Positions 32,881-43,794 of a stretch of 64,000 bases of DNA are shown here, one piece after another. Every line of letters starts with the position of its first letter. The first letter of the stretch is position 1. Under the pieces are notes generated by a model. The model did not search any database. It was not told where the DNA came from and was given only the letters and a program-made list of their open reading frames with translations. The stretch covers positions 3,771,733 to 3,835,732 of the forward strand of contig NC_089175.1 in NCBI RefSeq assembly GCF_947507565.1, in the 5' to 3' direction. The stretch is from Oscarella lobularis (taxonomy: Eukaryota > Porifera > Homoscleromorpha > Homosclerophorida > Oscarellidae). The translations under genes and the position numbers were made by a program.

Positions 32881-33362
32881 ATGAACGAGGGCATAAATGC
32901 AGAGAAAAAGAGTACTCTTACTGAAGGGGTCGGTGAAGATGAGGGCAGGAAGCCACTGGAACTCTACTAACTGACTGGAATGATCGAGCATGGATCGACC
33001 TCGAGTACATAATTCCCCGCACCACAAGTTGGAAGTTCACTTCAGATCAATGTTCTCTACATTTCACAGTTGGTCGCTATTGAAGTACTCATCGCCCAGT
33101 ATATATGCAGTATATGACTTGTCCCTTGATCATAGATCTACATGTCTTGAAGAGACACATACGCCCTTGGCTACCTTCCGGCTGAGAATCTGATTTCTTC
33201 CTAATCTGCATGCCGCTACCCTTCCGCTAATTAGTTCTCATCAAACGATATTCATAAGCGCAGAAGCGTCGTCAATCGAAACGCCAAGCAAGCCCGACCG
33301 CGTATCTACTAGTCTACGCGTAAGAAGGCCAGAAGATCAAATTGGAGGCGCCTAGCGCAGAT

Positions 33363-33450
33363 TAGCCTCGCGGAGCCAGGCCCTACTGAGCAGGGCGTGG
33401 TCGCAGTGAGGACCACGCCCTGCTCAGTAGGGCCTGGCTCCGCGAGGCTA
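33363..33450. mobile_element. 88-bp perfect-hairpin MITE with 9-bp target duplication
   Basis: Two 40-bp arms (starting TAGCCTCGCGGAGCCAGG) are perfect inverted copies around an 8-nt loop (GCAGTGAG). The element is flanked by AGCGCAGAT at 33354-33362 and 33451-33459. The duplicated locus at 21800-21808 has one AGCGCAGAT and no element, which is an empty site. There is no coding capacity. The family is not known to me; a 9-bp duplication is an observation, not a superfamily call. Confidence 0.85.
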
Positions 33451-33499
33451 AGCGCAGATCAACGTTACATACAGTGAAAAACTCGAGGAAAATCCGAAT

Positions 33500-35940
33500 A
33501 TGTCTCTAGCCGTAGTCCTTGTACTGGCGACAATGCTCATTTCCTCGCGTAAGTCAATATATGTACAGTCCAAGAGAGCTATGGGGCTCGTATAAACATG
33601 ATGTCGCCTCCTTTCTACAGATGCCGCTGATTTGACTCTGTTTCGACGTAACCATCAACCTCCCATCTTCGACGCCTACCCGTTTGGCGACACGATCGTC
33701 GAAGGAACGCGCGTAACGCTAATTTGCAACACGACGAGAACGCCCTTCATCGCCTGGTTTTATCGTCCCGTCGGGCAAACGCGCACCACAGGGCAGAACG
33801 TTGTGCTCTCGGTACTGAAAAACAACTTCACCGTCGAGCCCCAAAAGCTCATCATACCATCGTTCGCGAAACTGTACGAATTCGACTACGAGTGTGCGTA
33901 TCAAGATCCGGTCAACCTAAACATTGCTCAAAGCGGCGGTTTTTTCACGTTATACTTGGCTGGTAAGAAATTGCTCTTCTCCGCATCCGATCCGACGCTT
34001 TTGCACTTTCTGACTAGTCGCCCCTGAATTAATTAATTAATTAAATGAAGTCTTTGCTTGGCTCAACTTTGAATAGACGACATTAATAATTAGAGTCTTA
34101 ACATTTAGTTGCTCCGTCGCCCAAGTCATTGCCTCTGTTGGTCGTCGTCGTCGTCGTCGCGGAAAATGACGCGGCAAGCATCACGTGTGCATTCACGGGC
34201 AGGCCAGCGCCGAACGTCACTCTCTACAGGGCTGGCAAGAAACTTGCGATGAACGACGGCGGCTCGCTCACGTACGCGTTTGCAAACGCGCAACGCAGCG
34301 ACGACGATAATTATCAATGCGTTGCCGTCAACGTGGCCGGAAGCAGCGAGAGGACGTTCAAGCTCACTGTGGAATGTAAAGCGGTTGGGGGGTTTTTTTT
34401 TGCACTCCTTTGAATGGAGGATTGTTCTCATAGATAAACCGAGGATCCTAACTACGACGCACGCTACGATTAGCGTTCTAAAAGGGATGCCCGCGAGTTT
34501 GCATTGCATCGCCGACGCGTTGCCCGCGTCCGTCTATTTTTGGTTACACAATGGGACGGCCATTCGTAGAACCGTCGTCTCTAAGAACGTAACACTATTG
34601 GTGGTGATGGTTCTTTCGTTGAGTGACACGGGAAATTACTCGTGCATTGCAAAAAATTCGCTCGGCGAAGATCGTCGAGATTTTCAATTGTTATTGACAG
34701 GTGAGACGGTTGCGCTGGCGTTTGCCTTTCTGAGCGAGGTTCGATTGGCGGACATCTAGTACCTCCGGGGCCACCAAGCAAGCCCTACGTAACTCAAATT
34801 GGAAGCCGCCAGGTCACTATCACTTGGGATCCTGGATTTGACGGGCACGGAACGATATCTGAATACAAAGTTCGGTATCGGAAGGGGAACAGCAGTGGTT
34901 GGACGAAAACGCGTGTTCATGGACCGTTAGCAACTTTGACTGGCTTGGCTCCGAATGAGCCCTATTACTTTAAAATCAAAGCGGTAAATGAAGCAGGGAT
35001 AAGCTATTCAGGTCCACAATCAGACGAAGTTATCACTTACCCTATTGGTAAGAGCACCGTACATTGTCATGCGGTTTCTTATTGTATCTCTTCAGCTCCT
35101 CCTAAAGTTGAAAGGGTCTATATAAGCGATGTCAAGCCAACGCTTTTCTCTGTTTACTGGCAGGTGATAAAATTTTGTTTGACAGGGCTCTTGCCTTGTC
35201 TTGAGCTAGAGGAGTTGTTTTGTTTTTAACCAATTTATAGGCTCCTCGTGATTTGAGCACAAGTCATGGCAAAATTCGAAGCTACACCGTTCGCTACTAT
35301 GCAAGCAGCGCCGGCATCGCCGCGGCGAAATATCAAAACGCGACGGGTAACGCAACGACTGCCAATATCACAGGTCTTTCCAGGGAAACGGGCTACATTG
35401 TTGACGTGGCTGCCTCGAATAGAATTTTCACTGGTCCGTACAGCGACTCCGCTTTTGCGAAAACTACCGGTACAGGTGGCGAGATTTTAAAAGGCCGACT
35501 CTCTAGCTCTCTCTCTCTCTCTCATCCTATTTGTAGGAATAAGTGGCGATGGTGCCGCAGGCACAGCAGGCGAGCTTTCAAAAGTCCGACTCTCAAGCTC
35601 TCTCTCATCTTATTTGTAGGACTAAGTGGCGGTGGTGCGGCAGGCATTGCGGTAGGCTGTGTGGCTCTCGTGGCTATACCTATTGCAGTTTTTGTTTTTT
35701 GTTTAAAGTCAAAAAAGGGCAGCAAAGGTAAGCTTTTTGCACACATGGAAGTGGGGGTAGTTTTGGGACCGTTTTCTTTACATCTCAGAATCTTCGAGTT
35801 TGCAGGATAACTCTACAAAAGAAATGACTAAAGGCTCACTCTATGCAGAGGTGGTTACTATGAGCGAAGTCGCTCACGAACCAGTTCGGCTAGCTACCAG
35901 TTCTGCCTATCAGTCGAGCCCGAGGTATAAGTTCGAGTAG
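33500..35940 (+). CDS. G1: Ig3-FN3x2 receptor with ITIM-like tail
   Basis: Exons 33500-33548, 33621-33962, 34109-34375, 34434-34700, 34760-35047, 35096-35163, 35241-35469, 35620-35727 and 35789-35940; phases close at 589 residues. Signal peptide MSLAVVLVLATMLISSR. Ig1 (16-130, LICNTT, WFYRP, YECAY), Ig2 (130-219, ITCAF, DNYQCVAVNVAG), Ig3 (219-308, LHCIAD, FWLHNG, GNYSCIAKNSLG), FN3a (308-404, ITWDPG, YYFKIKAVNEAG), FN3b (404-503, split by a phase-0 intron), TM (GLSGGGAAGIAVGC), tail. The tail has SLYAEVV (S-x-Y-x-x-V) and SSAYQSS. A run of six GTC codons in the Ig2 exon (VVVVVV) is probably polymorphic. These Ig domains are conventional, unlike D1 of R1-R8. Confidence 0.82.
35477..35640 (+). 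repeat. Partial tandem duplication at the G1 TM exon boundary
   Basis: About 83 bp covering the end of the intron, its acceptor (TTTGTAG) and the first codons of the TM exon occur twice: near 35477-35560 and 35561-35640. The first acceptor (about 35536) leads into the duplicated intron rather than the TM, so only the second gives a membrane segment. Use of the first would yield a different product. Confidence 0.6.
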
Positions 35941-36562
35941 CTGATGCACTTCCCTGCACGCTTTGGCATTTAGCGGTCTTTAGTAGTCCTTTGCATTCTC
36001 CGCAGGGAGCCTGCAGCGAAGCATCTGTAGTTTAGAGAAAGTAGTCAAAGCGCTTCCTCCTAGGCGGAAGGGGTCTTGAACGCACGGGCCTCGTGTGTAG
36101 GTAGCAGGCTAGGAGAACGTTGATAATACAGCAGTATCGAATGCAGGAGCTCGACCTGACGGCGAAAGCAGCCTGAAGAGTAATGTAATTAGGAAGTCCA
36201 CCATTTACGTTACGAAAACATTCCTGACCTGTGCACGACTTCCGTACTGAAAGGATTGGTTCAAGCATGGCCACATTCACTCATGCGGATTCGTCTGCCA
36301 GTACATGTAGCGGTAATTCCATTTGCGGGAAGTGCAAGAATGTATATAAAGCAGGTCACTTCAATTAAGCTAAGTCAACTCGGCGTCCTGAGAGACTGAT
36401 GTTTCGACGAATAGCTCTGCAAGTTAGGCTAACAAATTAGCGTGCTTTTGTGACCGCACGACCTCTGTGCTTTCAGGGTCGCGGTTCAAGAATCTGCTCC
36501 GAATAGCATATATTTGAGATCGATCTCTCAGCTCTTCAGTGTCTGCAGAACCTCTTAGAAGC
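35941..36562. other. Intergenic between G1 and S1, copied at 339-938
   Basis: No gene seen. It should contain the G1 3' end and the S1 promoter. The copy at the left window end breaks off at 36541, 22 bp before the S1 start codon. Confidence 0.5.
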
Positions 36563-38141
36563 ATGGCAAAATTTTCCCGTCTGCTCTTTGGTGTCGTTTG
36601 TCTCTGTCTTTTGAGAGAGTCCTTTTCCTGGTTGTTCTCGTCGTCTTCTTTCTGGTCATCCTCGTCGTTGTATAGTAAGTATGCAAGTTGTATTGGCCCT
36701 TGGCACGCGGTTAGAGGAAGGTGCTTTGTGCATCAGTTTGTGTATAGCTAACAACGTCTTTATCAAGCTGTAAATCTCGATGTCTGAATAGTTATTGTGA
36801 ATCATATGGCATGCATGCAGGATGTACCAATGGCTCTCTTTCTCCACCAGTTAGTGTTTATTCGTAGACGTTCTTACGACGTTTTTAACTCAAAATATCT
36901 AGTTGCTTCGAGTGAAGATCGTTCTTTCTTTTCTCTATAGACAAAAAGTTCTCTTTTAAGGACCAGACCGTCTCTGATGCGTCATCCCGTTTGCTTCTTG
37001 GGTACATGGTCATTGGAAAGCCTACAAAAATGCAAGCAAGCTACTACATGAAGGTAGTCTGCCCGACGCGAGTTTACAGCTATCTCAAGCCGTCCTCAGG
37101 CTGGTGGGGAAATAGAAACTACTACTACACCAAAAGGGATACTCTGAATTTGCCACGATCTTCACTCTATAAACCGCTGTATGAATGTATGAAACTATTC
37201 AACTTTGCCAATAACGACAAAAGAATTGGATGCAAATTTGACCTGACAGTCACGCTAAGCCGCACTTTCGGTTTCGTCTATTTTTATTCTCCTCGTCTGC
37301 GCCCATCCTGCAGTATCTATGATCCCGGTAAGAATACAGCACAAATAAAAGCAACCTCATCGCCGTTCTCGCTTTGCAGTAACGCACACTTCCGGGTGCA
37401 ATTTTGCTAATGGAGAAACGTGCGATTATAAGAACGACGGGTGCACTACATACCCGTGGTCAGCTAATACCATGGCACTTGACAAAAGCGCCATATTATC
37501 ATGCGACGTGCCAGTAACGACTCTCACAAACGTGCCTGCTCTGCTGGAGGCATTGAACTCTGGTGATAGAAGAAAACGTTCTGTAAATCATCGAATGGCA
37601 CGAAGTAGTTCTACAAGTGAGAATTTTAGACTAGATGATGCTCTAGAGATTCGCCTCTCTTTTTTCTTACCGTGAGGCTTATCTATTGATCCCGCTGGGA
37701 GCCAAGGAATTGCATTTGGCATATGCAATTCTCCGACCATAGAAGCAAAAGCCGACGAGAATACAGCAATGAAATTCGACTACACGTTTGGAGAAGGTGG
37801 AGCTCATCAGATCGTTGTTATGCTTTTGTGCATGTCTGACGGAGGTTCAGTCATGCCTATGCGAAAGGATTTTCGTCATTACATTGTGAATAATCTCGAG
37901 CCAAGTGAAAATGCTCGAAGGAATTTCAAGTGCCTCAACATTCACGAGTACCTGAAAGGCTCCAATTTTCAATGCACGCACTTTCAAGTTCAGTTTATTG
38001 GAGCAGCTGCAGGCAGTTATCTTGCAATTGATAGCGTGTACTTTTACAGAGTCTGTCGTAAGTACATCAGCAAACTTTGAGATATCATAATTCTTTATTT
38101 TGGGATTTTTAGCGTCGGGATCTTTTGACAACCTCGACTAA
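36563..38141 (+). CDS. S1: secreted cysteine-containing protein with furin-type site
   Basis: Exons 36563-36674, 36941-37327, 37380-37616, 37677-38057 and 38113-38141, all phase 1, 381 residues. Signal peptide MAKFSRLLFGVVCLCLL. No TM, so probably secreted. The exon 2 domain (37-166) has SYYMKVVCP, YECMKLF, CKFDLTVTL and SCSIYDP. Exon 3 (166-245) starts SGCNFANGETCDYKNDGCTT, then PWSAN, and carries RRKRSVN, a furin-like cleavage site (R-x-K/R-R). Exon 4 (245-372) has VVMLLCMSDGG, PMRKDFRHY, KCLNIHEYLKG and ends SYLAIDSVYFYRVC. The C-F-x-x-G-x-x-C start and I-D-x-V-x-F-x-x-x-C end recall a MAM-like fold, weakly. No family is recognised with confidence. Confidence 0.75.
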
Positions 38142-38156
38142 ACAGTGGATGAATTG

Positions 38157-38162
38157 AATAAA
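38157..38162 (+). promoter_or_regulatory. Poly(A) signal of S1
   Basis: AATAAA lies 16 nt after the S1 stop codon, a plausible cleavage signal with a very short 3' UTR. Confidence 0.5.
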
Positions 38163-39143
38163 CTTGCAGCAGCCTGCTCTGGCACTCTTTTGATGTCTTT
38201 TTTTCTTCACTTCAATGGATAAAATGTGTTGTATTAAAAAACACTACTAGTTGTAAGCAATTTCAATTTTTCTTTGAGGATCCATAAAAGCAAGCATATG
38301 TATCTCTTCACATACGGGGTCTTTCGCAAGCAAGTGTCTGCACAGTTCTCTTCTCTGATATGCGCGTCCCCGCGCGCTTTTAGGGGTACTGATAGTTTCA
38401 GACGTTATTGCTTAGTAAGTAATCTGCTTTGAGAGCCCTTGAGGGCTCCTAGGATCCGCTTCTTCGAAATTTGTTTACCTTTCGTCACGACACGGATGCG
38501 AGTCGACCGCAGATGCGTTAATCGAAAACGCCAAGCGAGCTCCGAAAGCGCATAAGGAGGTCAGACAGCTCCGGGGGGGGGCCGTTGTAGTCTAGACACA
38601 GAACCTCGTCAACTGACAAACGAGTCTAGGAAGAAACTTGAGGATGACCCCACTGCCGGCAGCTCTGGGGTCCATCCATTTTCGTTTACCCTCGTTCCGT
38701 AATCGTTATCCGTCAGTTCTCGTTGCTAGGGTCTCCCTTTGGGAGCTCCTCTTTTTAGCTCTCACCCGTGCCATGCTATATATAGGGTAATAGCTGTAGT
38801 TCTTATTCTGGACTCGTAAGCCGGTACAACTAACATCTGCTTCGTTCATCATCTCCAAGTTGAGGTTCTATGCATTAGCTGCACTCCAGAGGTTGTGCTA
38901 ACTGACCTCCTTAGTCAAGCATCTTGTCCCACCACTGTTACAAGCAGGCACAGGCATACAATTAAGTGACAAATTAGTGAAGATGACCAGACAGCTGGAA
39001 GTAATGGAAGTCATTATTATTATGTAAGCCATCTGCGAAAGCGCATGACCTCTGGCGGCCGCCGTGTTTGCGCAGTACGGCCTGTAAAACCGAGTGCGAG
39101 AGTCTGTCTCTCTCAGTTGAGGCAAGCCTTGAAGGACGCGATA
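38163..39143. other. Intergenic between S1 and S2; right part repeated at 43.8-44.5 kb
   Basis: No gene seen. From about 38460 to the S2 start the sequence is shared with 43795-44535 (for example GAAATTTGTTTACCTTTC, and GTACGGCCTGTAAAACCGAG ahead of the start). The shared part includes the S2 promoter. A run of eight G stands near 38573. Confidence 0.5.
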
Positions 39144-40598
39144 ATGATCAAACTTATGTTGACAGCTCTCGTTGGTCTCTCTCTCCTCGAATGTTCGTAT
39201 TCATATTGCGGTTAGTAAGTCTCGGCAGCGACGCCGAACGTATACGTCTTAGCGAGCACTCTGTTTTGCAGAACCCGAGGTGCGATCTGTTACGCTTGGC
39301 GTGAAAAGAGTCCCCAAGAGACAGTGGACTGACCACTTTTCTTTTCGGTACGCCGTTCTCGAGTCGCCAAGCAACGTGGAAGCTTCCTACACTGTCTTTG
39401 AGAATTGCTCCCTTCCGGTTTATCGATATCGTCGCAGCTATATCGGCAAAGGTCGATATCGGAAAAGGCGATACGCCTCAACGAGTAAATGGACGGGTCT
39501 TCGAGTCACAAAGAAGGGTTCTTTGAACTTGAAAACGAGTCCACTGTTCAAAACGTTCTACGAGTGTAACGACTTATTTAAGTATCAAAGAAACGAGCCA
39601 AGATGCTACGTCGATTTGCAAATCGTAATTCGTGTAACTGGGGGTTACATGCCGATCGACCGACATTATCCGATAATTCACTATTCCTGCGATATCTTTG
39701 GCAAACGCAAAGGCGAGCGATTAGACATCGCGAGAGAAGGCGTTTTTTTGAGAATGCATCGTTTTTGTAGATGTCTACACTGCTAACTGCAGTTTTGCCG
39801 ACGGAGACACGTGCGACTACACGAGCGACGGGTGTAGTTTCAGTCAGTGGTCGATCAACGGCGGCGAAAAGACTCTCGCCGGTTCTCCTATCGAGTCGTG
39901 CGATCTCGTGTCCAATGATATTCTCAACATGGTTGCTCTGACGTCGGCGAACGTATCTGATATTCCAGCAAACCTATCGGCGTCAAACTTGACTGCGTCA
40001 AATGAATCTGATCTCCTTGCAGATCGAGAGGCACGAGATAGTGCAGAGGGTAAGCGTCGCTAAATGTACAGTAGACGTTTCATATCCCTACTAATTTATA
40101 GGCTTATCTCTTCATCCCTCTGGAGAGGAGGATCTCAAGGTTGGCACATGCAATACGCCAACCCTTACAGCGCATGGTGACTATAACAAAGCAATGGAAT
40201 TTGTTTACAAGTTTCACGCCAAAGGTGTTCACCAGATTGCCATTTTGCTCTTGTGCATGTCGGAAGGATCTAAGGTCATGCCCATGAGAAAGGACTTTCG
40301 TCACTACAAAGTGGCCAACTTCACACCGCGAAGAAAACTCATCAGTGACAGGAAGTGTCTAGATATTCACACCTACTTACGAGGTGCAGATTATGAGTGC
40401 ACGAAGTTTCAGGTTCAGTTTCAGGGAGCAGCCAAAGGAAGCGGGCTTGTCCTTCAAAACGTAAATTTTCTCAAAGCGTGCTGTAAGTTCACAACGGCGT
40501 TATAGGGTGCGTACGTGCCTTCCTTATTGCTTTCTGACTATCTAGCCTTGTACGACAACGTAGGCGAAGAAGACGACTACTACTACGACGAAGTATAG
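39144..40598 (+). CDS. S2: secreted S-family protein with acidic tyrosine-rich end
   Basis: Exons 39144-39210, 39272-39712, 39771-40049, 40102-40482 and 40546-40598, 406 residues if the second donor is a GC (after GKRK). A second GC candidate, after CDIF, keeps the same phase. Signal peptide MIKLMLTALVGLSLLEC. The domain order is that of S1: SFRYAVLESPSN and YECNDLF; then NCSFADGDTCDYTSDGC and SQWS; then LLLCMSEGS, PMRKDFRHYK, KCLDIHTYLRG and NVNFLKAC. The C-terminal exon encodes SLYDNVGEEDDYYYDEV, an acidic tyrosine cluster of the kind sulfated in secreted proteins. There is no furin site. No TM. Confidence 0.73.
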
Positions 40599-41549
40599 AC
40601 GTAAACGACATCACAAAATAACGAGCGTTTGTGCAAGCTGCGCGTTTCAGTAATTACATCTATCTGCGCAGACCTACTTGCAGATTAGAAGGATACCCGC
40701 AGTATTTTTCAGTTCCACATGTATGTAATTCCGGGAAGGTTGGCTTTTTCTAAAGCTTTCCTAAATGACAGCGTCGCGTCGTCAAAAGTGTTTAATTAAA
40801 GGATCTTAGAATTTTCTTCAATTTGAGCTCTTCCTAATGACCTCGCATGCAAGTTAAAAGTTTTGATTTCATTCAAAGCGTAAATTTCTAGGAAGAGTAC
40901 TGTAAGGTTCACATCGGTGTTTAGTATGTGCTGTGTAATAGCCTTCTGGCTCTATATATAGCGTCCTACAACAATACTTAGGGGAAGGATTTTCAAATGA
41001 CACGAGCGTTTGTGGTTTGACCTTTGTAGCCACTGACTAAGTCTTCTACACTTTCCACAACCTACAGGTATATATATATATATTGCATGCAGTTCCTGAT
41101 GCACGTCAACCCCTGACCCGCTCTATTCATAGCGTTTAAACAAGGACAACGTAGCACTTGTGGTACCACATGCAGTATCGAATTTCAGTAACAAAACATG
41201 CACAGCTGCGCAAACTCTGTTGGTGTCTCGCCCCTTCCCCTTCAATTCTCCCTACCTCCGTACAAACACAAGCTCAAAGAGGTTTGACCGGAGCTTTTTT
41301 GAATTCCAGAGATGTAAGAAGTAACACGTTGCTGTCAGGTTGAGAATCTAATACATATGCTAGCTGCCTGCTCTGATGTACAACTGCCTTGCGTGGCTTC
41401 GAGGATTCGATTTCTTTCCAAACATAAAACTTGACCTCTGTACGTACTCGATCATCGGGTGCAAGAACCGTAGGTCGACGCCAAGTAGTGTACATAATAC
41501 GGAGCAAGACTCACTGTTCTTCATTCGAAGAGATCGAGTCGCAAGCGCG
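40599..41549. other. Intergenic between S2 and S3
   Basis: No gene seen. It contains a degraded echo of the S2 3' end (about 40870-40925, TCTAGGAAGAGTACTGTAAG resembling the exon 4 donor) and a short TA repeat near 41069. Confidence 0.4.
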
Positions 41550-42918
41550 ATGCTGTGGGCCGTCGTCTTTGGTCTTTCTCTCCTTGGGTCTTCGTCGTCG
41601 TATTTTCGACCACCCAGTAAGATTTGTGACATTGTCTCCTTTAGCAGCGACGTTGAACACTCGCAGATTCGAACCCTTATCCACTCTATGACAGACGTTT
41701 TCATCTACGAAGAATTCCCATGAAAGCATCGACTAGTCATTTCAGTCTTCGGTACGTCGTCTTTCAGCCGGCCACAGTGAACTTAGCCATTTTTCTCCAA
41801 CCCGATTTATAAAGACGGTCACGTCTACGAGGGCAACGGTCGATATCGGAAAGAGCGATCCATCTGGACGACTAAGACAACTAGTCGCGTCATAGCAAGT
41901 GGTCGTTTGCACTTGGAAATGGGTCCTCAATTCGAGCAATTGTACGAGTGTAGACCCCTATCGCCACTATTCACCGCAGTTCCCGAGAGCGATCGCCGAT
42001 GCTACGTGGACTTGAACATCGCAATCCGTCTATCGGAGGGGTTAGTACAGGTCGAACATCCGCAACTTCGCGATTCGTGCAGTATCGAAAGTGAGGCAAA
42101 TATAGACTGTTTTTGTTTGCAAAGGATATGCCCACCCCCTTTTACAGATGAAGATAGCTACACGAAAAAAAACTGCGCTTTTTCTGCCAACAAGAGCACG
42201 TGCACCTATACGAATGACGTGTGTGAGTCGCAAGCCTCGCCGCCTGTCGACAAAGACGAGTATCGCGTCCCCGATTCTCGCATCGAGTCGTACGATCTCA
42301 TATCCGCCATGATTCTAAAAGTGGCAGCCCTGAACATCAAATATACGCCGAGGCCCATTGCAGAACCACCGAGTAAGCACCATAGACTGGGCGCGAACGC
42401 TCGCGTTCAGATTCAGATAAATAATGCGTCATAATAATTACGAATTCATAGATCTATACGTTAATCCCATTGGTGAAGAAACCTTGTTCGGCATGCACAC
42501 TACCCCGAGCCTTAGAAGGGCACCCGAGAACGCGGCAATGAGATTTCAGTTCTCGTTTCATGCACGTGGAGTTCATCAGATTGTGGTCATGCTCTTGTGC
42601 GTGTCACGACAGTCTGAGGTTATGCGTCTAAGACCGAACTATCGTCACTACTCTCTGACAAACTTCGTGCAACGAGAAAGGAACTGGTCACAGGCAAAGT
42701 GTCTTGACATTCATACCTACTTACGACGCTCGAATTTTCAATGTGAAGAATTTCGAGTTCGGTTTCTGGGACTCGCGGCAGGGAGCAGGCTCGTCGTCCA
42801 AAACGTTTACTTTCAGAAAGCGTGCTGTAAGTTTGCAACGGTGTCTTTCGTAAGTCACGGGCTTTCTAATCCCCTTCTGTCTCTTCCAGACTCGATTCGC
42901 GCCGACAACCTCACGTGA
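41550..42918 (+). pseudogene. S3: S-family gene with a frameshift in exon 2
   Basis: Signal exon 41550-41616 (MLWAVVFGLSLLGSSSS), exon 2 from about 41700 to 42090, exons 42148-42372, 42452-42826 and 42890-42918. The last three exons are open and in phase (DEDSYTKKNCAFSANKSTCT; VVMLLCVSRQS, KCLDIHTYLRR, NVYFQKAC; YSIRADNLT). In exon 2 the S-family sequence HFSLRYVVFQPATVNLAIF loses frame in a T run near 41795 and resumes as FSNPIYKDGHVYEG. No good acceptor for exon 2 was found. A single-base sequencing error could also explain the break. Confidence 0.6.
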
Positions 42919-43557
42919 GCCGACGTGACGAAGCCAGGACTTTGGATGTGATCTCGCTAGTGCAGTAAACGTTTTTCCTCACAGTAGACGTTTCGAAAAC
43001 TCAAAAACATCCCGCGCTGATTGGCGATTAGTCGGGAATTTCGCATAGTCTACGGGACCTGTAGCAAGAAGCCGTTGCTCGTTGCCGGCCGCCTATGCTT
43101 TATTTGCTTCGCTGAGCTCGCGCTGTCTAAAGAGAAGCACTAGTAGTCTAAGTAAAGACCTTTTTGGAGGGTCCCCGAAGATCCGTTCTCTTCTATCATG
43201 TTTATTTTTCAGTCAAGATCATCTGGAGGCAAAGATGCGACTCGTTGGGAAGGCAAAGACAATAGACCTTGGTAATCAAACGAGTCTAGACCACGGGAGA
43301 ATTAAATACTGCGTTCATTCCCCGGAGCTACGTACAGCCGATCCACGTGCTGTATGCACGCCCTTCTAATTTTTCACTTCCTCGCCTGTAACAGAAAGGA
43401 GCCATATGTGGCGATGTCTGCGTAGCTACCAGTAAATTACGGGGGAAAGAGGCTGTTCGATCACCAGTGATTTGCTACTATATTGTACCGCTTGGACAAC
43501 AAAAGTTTTACAACCGCTCTAACTAAGTGGTACCACGGATGAACAAATAAGTTATTG
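42919..43557. other. Intergenic after S3
   Basis: No gene seen. An open stretch at 43082-43369 has no similarity to its neighbours and no splice support. Confidence 0.35.
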
Positions 43558-43668
43558 ACTGCCTACGGACGTCGGTACGCCAGTGATCTTTTTTGGCAGC
43601 GATCTATTATGGCATCGCGTAGGAGCTTCTAAAAAAGATCACTGCCATAATAGATCACCCTAGGCAGT
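43558..43668. mobile_element. Small foldback element, about 111 bp
   Basis: Ends ACTGCCTA and TAGGCAGT are inverted, and the inner parts pair as well (GTGATCTTTTTTGGCAGCGATCTATTATGGCA against its approximate complement). A second, partial copy of the left half lies at about 43714-43780. No clear target duplication. Confidence 0.5.
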
Positions 43669-43794
43669 ATAGTGCAGAAGTTGGTGGCTGGCCCTCGTTG
43701 GTAACGCTACACCTACTTATTGACTGCCTACGGACGTTGTGACGTCATGGTCTTTTTTGGAAGCGATCTACTATGGCAGCTTAGCACACTTCTC

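Noticed and set aside
33363-33450. Hairpin at 33363 as a transcription terminator or small RNA gene
   Set aside because: The 9-bp flanking duplication and the empty site in the copied locus identify it as an inserted element.
36563-38057. S1 as a confirmed MAM-domain protein
   Set aside because: Only the cysteine and aromatic pattern at both ends is suggestive; without a profile search I keep it as a weak idea.
43082-43369. Possible gene of 95 codons after S3
   Set aside because: No signal peptide, no splice support, no similarity to neighbours, composition like the flanking DNA.
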